The translations under genes were made by a program, and so were the position numbers. A stretch of 11,315 nt of DNA from Rhodospirillaceae bacterium. GTDB lineage: Bacteria > Pseudomonadota > Alphaproteobacteria > Micavibrionales > UBA2020. The stretch is from positions 1 through 11,315 of the forward strand of contig DQGU01000153.1 of assembly GCA_003524565.1 (NCBI GenBank), read 5' to 3'. Below, piece after piece: positions 6,735-11,315 of the stretch; the first letter of the stretch is position 1, and each line of letters opens with the position of its first letter. Below the pieces are notes generated by a model. It was not told the origin of the DNA and ran no database searches. It worked only from the letters and a program-made list of their open reading frames with translations.

Positions 6735-9700
6735 TTAATGCACCTTCAGAACCGGCACGGGATGCAAACTGGTCAGCTTGCGGCCGGAAAGTTTACGCAG
6801 GAATACATAGAACAAGGGCGTGAGGAACAGCCCCATGAACGTCACGCCAATCATGCCCGAAAACACGGTGACGCCGATGGCCTGACGCATTTCCGCGCCC
6901 GCGCCGGTTGACAGCACCAGCGGCACCACGCCCATGATGAAGGCAAACGACGTCATCAAAATGGGGCGCAGACGCATGCGGCACGCGGTCATGGCGGCCT
7001 TCACCGTTTCTTCGCCCGCCAGTTCCAGTTCGCGCGCGAATTCGACGATAAGAATGGCGTTCTTGCACGCAAGGCCGAGCACCACCAATATCCCGATTTG
7101 GGTGAAGATATTATTATCCCCGCCCGTCCACCACACGCCGAAGACGGCGCTGAGCGTCACCGCAGGCGCAATCATGATGATGGCCAGCGGCAGGATAAGG
7201 CTTTCATACTGCGCCGCAAGCACAAGGAACACGAGGAAAATGCAAAGCGGGAAAATATAAATCGCCGTATTGCCCGCAAGGATTTCCTGATACTTCAGCT
7301 CCGTCCATTCGAAATCCATGCCGGGGGGCAGGACTTCGCGCAGGATTTTCACCATCGCCGTTTCCGCCTCGCCCGAAGAAAAACCGGGCGCGGGGCCGCC
7401 GTTCAGCTCCGCCGTGCGGAACAGGTTATAACGCGACGCACTGTCGGGGCCATAGCTTTGCTTGACGCTGAGCACGCTGCCAAGCGGCACCATCTCCCCC
7501 GCCAGATTGCGGGTTTTGAGCTGCGCGATATCCGCCGCATCCATACGGAACGGCGCATCCGCCTGCGCAATTACCTGATAGGTGCGGCCAAAACGGTTGA
7601 AGTCGTTGATGTAGTAAGAACCGAGATAGACCTGCAAAGCCTCGTACACATTACCGAGCGGGATGCCCAGCTGCTTGGCGCGGTCACGGTCGATATCGAC
7701 GAACAACTGCGGCACGTTGATTTGATAGCTGGAGAAAACGCCCGCCAGCTGCGGCGTTTGCCATGCTTTCATCTGCGCGGCCATCAGGGCGCCATAAAGC
7801 GCTTCGTCGCCCAAATCGCCGCGGTCCTGAATTTGCAGGCGGAAGCCGCCGATGGTGCCAAGACCATCGACTGCGGGCGGCGGGAATACGCCGACGAAGG
7901 CGTCTTCAATCGCCATGCCGAGCTGCCCCATCAGTTTTTCGGCAATCACGGGGCCATAAAGGTCGGGCGTGGTGCGTTTTTCAAACGGGTCGAGGGTCAT
8001 GAAAACGATACCCGCGCTCGAACTTGCCGCGAAGCCGTTGATGGAAAGCCCGGGGAATGCGACGGCGTTTTGCACGCCCGGCGTTTTCATGGCGATGTCG
8101 CTCATGCGGCGGATGACTTCTTCGGTGCGCTGCAAATTGGCACCCGACGGCAATTGCGCGAAGGCGACAAGATATTGTTTATCCTGCGCAGGCACATAAC
8201 CGCGCGGCGTGATGTTGAACAAAACGACCGAGCCCGCGATAAGCGCCAGATAAACCGCGAACATGCCCACTTTGTGACGCACGATGCTGCCGGTTGTGGC
8301 TTCGTATTTTTTGGACGACGCCTTGAAAAACCGGTTAAAGCCGCGGAAGAACCAGCCGAAGCCCGCATCGATGATTTTTTGCAAACGGTCAGGCTCCGCA
8401 TCCGGCGCATGCAGCAGCTTCGCCGCCATCGCGGGGCTGAGCGTGAGGGAGTTGAAGGCGGAAATAAACATCGAAATCGCGATGGTGAGGGCGAACTGTT
8501 TATAGAACTGCCCCGTCAGGCCGCTGACGAAAGCGACCGGAATGAAAATCGCGCCCAGCGTCAGGGCAATCGCGATAATCGGGCCGGATACTTCCTGCAT
8601 CGCCTTATAGGCGGCTTCGCGCGGATTGAGGCCTTCTTCGATGTTCCGCTCCACGTTTTCGACGACCACGATGGCGTCATCGACGACAATACCGATGGAA
8701 AGGACAAGACCGAACAGCGTCAGGTTGTTGATGGAAAAGCCGAACAGCTTCATAACCGCAAACGTGCCCACAACCGACACCGGCACCGCCAGCAGCGGAA
8801 TGATGGACGCGCGCCATGTTTGCAGAAACACGATAACCACGATAACAACCAAAATGACCGCTTCGACCAGCGTGGTCACGACGGCATCGATACTGGATTG
8901 CACAAAGCGCGTCGGGTCATAGACGATGGTATAATCGATACCATCGGGGAAAACGGTGGATTTCAGCTCCGCCATTGTCGTGCGCACGTCGTTGGCCAGC
9001 TGCAGCGCGTTTGATTCAGGCGCCTGAAACACCGCGATGGCCGAGGCCTGTTTGTTATCGAGCAGCGAGCCGAGGGCATAGGTATTCGCCCCCATTTCCA
9101 TGCGCGCCACATCGCCAAGGCGGATGATACCGCCGCTTTCCGTCGTTTTCAGGATGATGCCCGCGAAATCTTCTTCGGTCTGCAAACGCCCCTTGGCATT
9201 GACCAAAAGCTCGAACGCGCCTTTGTCTTCGCGCGGTTGCCCGCCGATGATACCGGCCGCAACCTGCGCGTTTTGTTCGCGCACCGCAGCGACTGCGTCA
9301 CCCGCCGTAAGGCCGAGCGCCGCAAGCTTGCCCGGGTCGAGCCAGATACGCATGGCGTAATCGCCGCCGCCGAAGACCTGCGCCTCGCCAATACCGTTCA
9401 GGCGGGCGATGCGGTCTTTGACGTTCAGAACGGCGAAGTTACGCAGGTAATTGGTGTCATAGCGGCCATCGGGCGACGTGATATGCACCACCATCGTGAT
9501 GTTGGACGCACTTTTGACCGTGGTCACGCCGAACTGGCGCACGATGTCGGGCAGACGGGGCAAGGCCTGCTGCACGCGGTTTTGCACCAGCTGCTGCGCA
9601 AGGTCGGGGTCGGTGCCAAGCTTGAAGGTCACGGTAATCGCCATCTGGCCGTCGGCAGTGGATTGCGACGACATATAAAGCATGCCCTCGACGCCGTTCA

Positions 9701-9911
9701 CCTGTTCTTCAATCGGGGTGGCGACGGTTTCGGCAATCGTGCGCGGGTTGGCGCCCGGATATTGCGCGCGTACAACCACGGACGGCGGCGCAACGTTCGG
9801 ATATTCCGAAATCGGCAGCGTCGGTATCGCCATCGCGCCCGCGATGAAAATGAAAATCGACAAAACGGCGGCAAAAATCGGCCTGTCGATAAAAAATCTG
9901 GAGATATCCAT
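6735..9911 (-). CDS. RND efflux pump inner-membrane transporter (HAE1, MexF/OqxB-like)
   Basis: This 1058-residue protein is a full-length proton-driven hydrophobe/amphiphile efflux transporter. It has one membrane segment at about 10-29, a periplasmic porter loop (about 30-342), five segments to about 492, a seventh at about 545-566, a second porter loop (about 567-879), and five more to about 1036. The proton-relay residues of AcrB are present: D411 and D412 in VVDDAIVVVEN, K950 in CKNAILIVEF, and R980 in CRMRLRPI. SPDGRYDTNYLRNFAVLNVKD and GDNNIFTQIG...GLACKNAI resemble MexF and OqxB more than AcrB. The gate loop reads SINGFAASSSAG (about 623-634). Members of that clade export chloramphenicol, quinolones and trimethoprim; substrates here cannot be read from sequence. 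The ATG has GAGGAAA five bases upstream and lies 53 nt after the adaptor gene. The 9912-9964 gap shows only a short CCGG-based stem, not a clear terminator. Confidence 0.96.
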   Translation of the reverse strand: MDISRFFIDRPIFAAVLSIFIFIAGAMAIPTLPISEYPNVAPPSVVVRAQYPGANPRTIAETVATPIEEQVNGVEGMLYMSSQSTADGQMAITVTFKLGTDPDLAQQLVQNRVQQALPRLPDIVRQFGVTTVKSASNITMVVHITSPDGRYDTNYLRNFAVLNVKDRIARLNGIGEAQVFGGGDYAMRIWLDPGKLAALGLTAGDAVAAVREQNAQVAAGIIGGQPREDKGAFELLVNAKGRLQTEEDFAGIILKTTESGGIIRLGDVARMEMGANTYALGSLLDNKQASAIAVFQAPESNALQLANDVRTTMAELKSTVFPDGIDYTIVYDPTRFVQSSIDAVVTTLVEAVILVVIVVIVFLQTWRASIIPLLAVPVSVVGTFAVMKLFGFSINNLTLFGLVLSIGIVVDDAIVVVENVERNIEEGLNPREAAYKAMQEVSGPIIAIALTLGAIFIPVAFVSGLTGQFYKQFALTIAISMFISAFNSLTLSPAMAAKLLHAPDAEPDRLQKIIDAGFGWFFRGFNRFFKASSKKYEATTGSIVRHKVGMFAVYLALIAGSVVLFNITPRGYVPAQDKQYLVAFAQLPSGANLQRTEEVIRRMSDIAMKTPGVQNAVAFPGLSINGFAASSSAGIVFMTLDPFEKRTTPDLYGPVIAEKLMGQLGMAIEDAFVGVFPPPAVDGLGTIGGFRLQIQDRGDLGDEALYGALMAAQMKAWQTPQLAGVFSSYQINVPQLFVDIDRDRAKQLGIPLGNVYEALQVYLGSYYINDFNRFGRTYQVIAQADAPFRMDAADIAQLKTRNLAGEMVPLGSVLSVKQSYGPDSASRYNLFRTAELNGGPAPGFSSGEAETAMVKILREVLPPGMDFEWTELKYQEILAGNTAIYIFPLCIFLVFLVLAAQYESLILPLAIIMIAPAVTLSAVFGVWWTGGDNNIFTQIGILVVLGLACKNAILIVEFARELELAGEETVKAAMTACRMRLRPILMTSFAFIMGVVPLVLSTGAGAEMRQAIGVTVFSGMIGVTFMGLFLTPLFYVFLRKLSGRKLTSLHPVPVLKVH

Positions 9912-9964
9912 GGCGTTTCCTCAAAACCGGCGCGACTGTCCGGCGGCGGTGGCGTTTTTGTTAT

Positions 9965-11287
9965 TTATTCTTGCGGTTGTGCGGGCGGCTCTTTATCAAC
10001 GCCCTCCGCACCTGCGGGCGGAGCGTTATTATTATTTGCGCCCTCCGCACCTGCGGGCGGAGCGTTATTATTATTTGCGCCCTCCGCACCTGCGGGCGGA
10101 GCGGCTGGGGGCTCCAGCGTATCCATCGGCACCATGATGGGCTGGACTTTGGCGCCCGGGTGAATACGCATCAGGCCGTTGACCACAATCTTTTCACCCG
10201 CGCCGAGGCCTTCGGCAATCACGCGCAGGCCGTCGTCCGTAAGCTTGCCCAGCGTCACAGGGCGGTAGCCGACGACATTGTTTTCATCCAGCGCATATAC
10301 ATAGCGGCGCGTCTGGTCGGTGCCGATGGCTTTGTCGTTGACCAGTACCGCCGTCGTTTTTTCGGCGCTGCCCAGACGGATGCGGGCAAACAGACCGGGG
10401 GTCAAAAGACCATCCGGATTGTCAAATTCCGCGCGCACGCGCAGCGTGCCTGAATCGCCGCTCAGCTGGTTGTCGAAGGAGCGGATGCGCCCCGTGCGCG
10501 TGAATTCGGATTCATCGGCCAGCGCCATCATCACGGGCATTTCGCGGCCCTTGCCTTCGGCGCGCACCGCTTTCAGCACGCGCAGATATGTGCGTTCATC
10601 CATATCGAAATCCGCAAACACGGGGTCAACGGATTGCAGCGTGGTCAAAACCGCCGTGCCCGCCTGCACCGTGTTGCCCACGGTGATGTCGGGGCGGCCG
10701 ACGCGGCCGTCAATCGGCGCGCGCACTTCGGCGTATTCCATGTCGAGCGCGGCAAGGTCAAGCGCGGCCTTGCCCGCCGCCACCGCGGCGTCGGCTTCGA
10801 GGAACGCGTTTTTCTTTTCATCGAATTCGCGCTGCGATACGGCTTTTTCAGCCAGCAGTTTTTCGGCGCGGGTGAAATCGCTGCGCGTCAGCTCGGCGCG
10901 CGCCTCCGCCCCTTTCAGCGCGGCGGCGGCCTGGTCGTATGCGGCCTTGAACGGGCGCGTGTCGATGGTGAACAGCGTCTGGCCGCGTTTCACCATATCG
11001 CCTTCGCGGAAATGCACCGCATCCACCGTGCCCGATACGCGCGGGCGCACCTGCACGTCTTCCATCGCGCGCAGGCGGCCGGAAAACTCGCTCCATTCGG
11101 TAATATCGCGGCTGAGCGCGGCGGAAACGCTGGCGGGCATCGCCTGCGGCTGTTCGGGCGCGGCGGCAATAGCCACGGCCGGTTTTTGCATTTGCTGAGG
11201 ACCGCCCGGCAAGGGCAGCTTGCCCGTCATCATCATATAGGCGCCCAGCGCACCCGCCGTGACGAACACGATTACATTCTTAACCAT
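9965..11287 (-). CDS. RND efflux periplasmic adaptor (MexE/OqxA-like) with repeat tail
   Basis: This 440-residue membrane-fusion protein links the inner-membrane pump to the outer-membrane channel in the periplasm. A hydrophobic N-terminus (about 4-20) without a lipobox cysteine serves as signal or anchor. Lipoyl halves lie at about 76-110 (VRPRVSGTVDAVHFREGDMVKRGQ) and 182-212 (APIDGRVGR), around a helical hairpin at 111-181. The hairpin carries R140, L144 and S151, matching the RxxxLxxxxxxS motif used to contact TolC-type channels. A beta-barrel (about 215-305, with DNQLSGDSGTLRVRAEF) and a membrane-proximal domain (about 306-385) follow. Residues 391-440 form a low-complexity Pro/Ala/Gly/Asn tail from a DNA tandem repeat; I know of no such tail as a standard part of this family. 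The ATG at 11287 has GGAG nine bases upstream. It is the first gene of the efflux operon, and the promoter and regulator lie beyond the right edge. Confidence 0.94.
   Translation of the reverse strand: MVKNVIVFVTAGALGAYMMMTGKLPLPGGPQQMQKPAVAIAAAPEQPQAMPASVSAALSRDITEWSEFSGRLRAMEDVQVRPRVSGTVDAVHFREGDMVKRGQTLFTIDTRPFKAAYDQAAAALKGAEARAELTRSDFTRAEKLLAEKAVSQREFDEKKNAFLEADAAVAAGKAALDLAALDMEYAEVRAPIDGRVGRPDITVGNTVQAGTAVLTTLQSVDPVFADFDMDERTYLRVLKAVRAEGKGREMPVMMALADESEFTRTGRIRSFDNQLSGDSGTLRVRAEFDNPDGLLTPGLFARIRLGSAEKTTAVLVNDKAIGTDQTRRYVYALDENNVVGYRPVTLGKLTDDGLRVIAEGLGAGEKIVVNGLMRIHPGAKVQPIMVPMDTLEPPAAPPAGAEGANNNNAPPAGAEGANNNNAPPAGAEGVDKEPPAQPQE
10001..10103. repeat. 39-bp in-frame tandem repeat in the adaptor gene
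   Basis: Two complete 39-bp copies (10001-10039 and 10040-10078) are identical. A third (10079-10103) matches the first 25 bp before diverging. Thirty-nine is thirteen codons, so the frame is kept and the protein reads APPAGAEGANNNN repeatedly near its C-terminus. Each unit contains CTCCGC and GCGGAG, which can pair as a six-base stem, plus a TTATTATTATTT run encoding four Asn. The exact identity points to recent duplication or slippage. Copy number may differ between strains. Confidence 0.92.
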
Positions 11288-11315
11288 CGATTTTGACTCC
11301 GCATTGAGAAGCTTC
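11288..11315. other. Right edge, 5' leader of the efflux operon
   Basis: Only 28 nt precede the adaptor ATG. They include the GGAG ribosome-binding sequence. No promoter can be recognised in so short a piece, and any divergent or upstream regulator gene is outside the window. Confidence 0.5.

Noticed and set aside
8000..8050. Altered gate loop in the RND pump (one Phe, many Ser/Ala)
   Set aside because: It differs from AcrB, but from memory MexF/OqxB-type pumps carry a similar SINGF-type loop, so this is probably normal for the clade.
7098..9014. Long plus-strand open frame opposite the RND pump gene
   Set aside because: It is antisense to a gene with many conserved motifs. Its product is rich in Arg, His, Ala and Gly with no domain logic, as expected from the mirror of GC-rich codons.
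9912..9964. Possible attenuator or promoter between adaptor and pump genes
   Set aside because: Only a weak CCGG-based stem is visible, with no T-run or promoter hexamers. It is a plain intergenic leader with a good ribosome-binding site.

Overview
The window looks like ordinary chromosomal DNA of a GC-rich Gram-negative bacterium. It encodes an outer-membrane lipoprotein channel and an RND efflux pump, so the cell has two membranes. The glucokinase, CysE and MexEF-like proteins suggest a proteobacterium, perhaps an alphaproteobacterium; that placement is impression and cannot be proved from the window. Seven complete genes are present. Coding density is high and no gene is visibly broken. 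No tRNA, rRNA, transposase, integrase or CRISPR array was seen.

Left block (55-4487), sulfur amino acids plus glucokinase: three genes read leftward as a compact unit, a cystathionine beta-synthase-type enzyme, then a gamma-family transsulfuration PLP enzyme (stop and start codons share one base), then glucokinase (25-nt gap). Facing away from them across a 143-nt spacer is cysE, serine O-acetyltransferase, on the plus strand. Together these make O-acetylserine and interconvert homocysteine, cystathionine and cysteine. The spacer carries a perfect 7+2+7 dyad and weak promoter-like sequences, but no strong sigma-70 promoter.

Middle (4488-4629): cysE and the right-hand block converge here on a perfect 28-bp inverted repeat with a 39-nt loop. 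Each arm is itself a small hairpin. It is probably a REP-like interspersed element that also ends transcription.

Right block (4630-11287), a tripartite efflux operon read leftward: periplasmic adaptor, inner-membrane RND pump of the MexF/OqxB type, outer-membrane channel lipoprotein, and finally a DinB-like four-helix-bundle protein. The last three genes are separated by only one base each. The adaptor ends in a Pro/Ala/Asn tail encoded by an exact 39-bp tandem repeat. The operon promoter and any regulator lie beyond the right edge.

I found no convincing new multi-gene system. The points most worth a second look are the tandem-repeat tail of the adaptor, the CysE that lacks the usual C-terminal tail next to the REP-like element, the DinB-like gene coupled to the efflux operon, and the dyad between cysE and the transsulfuration genes.
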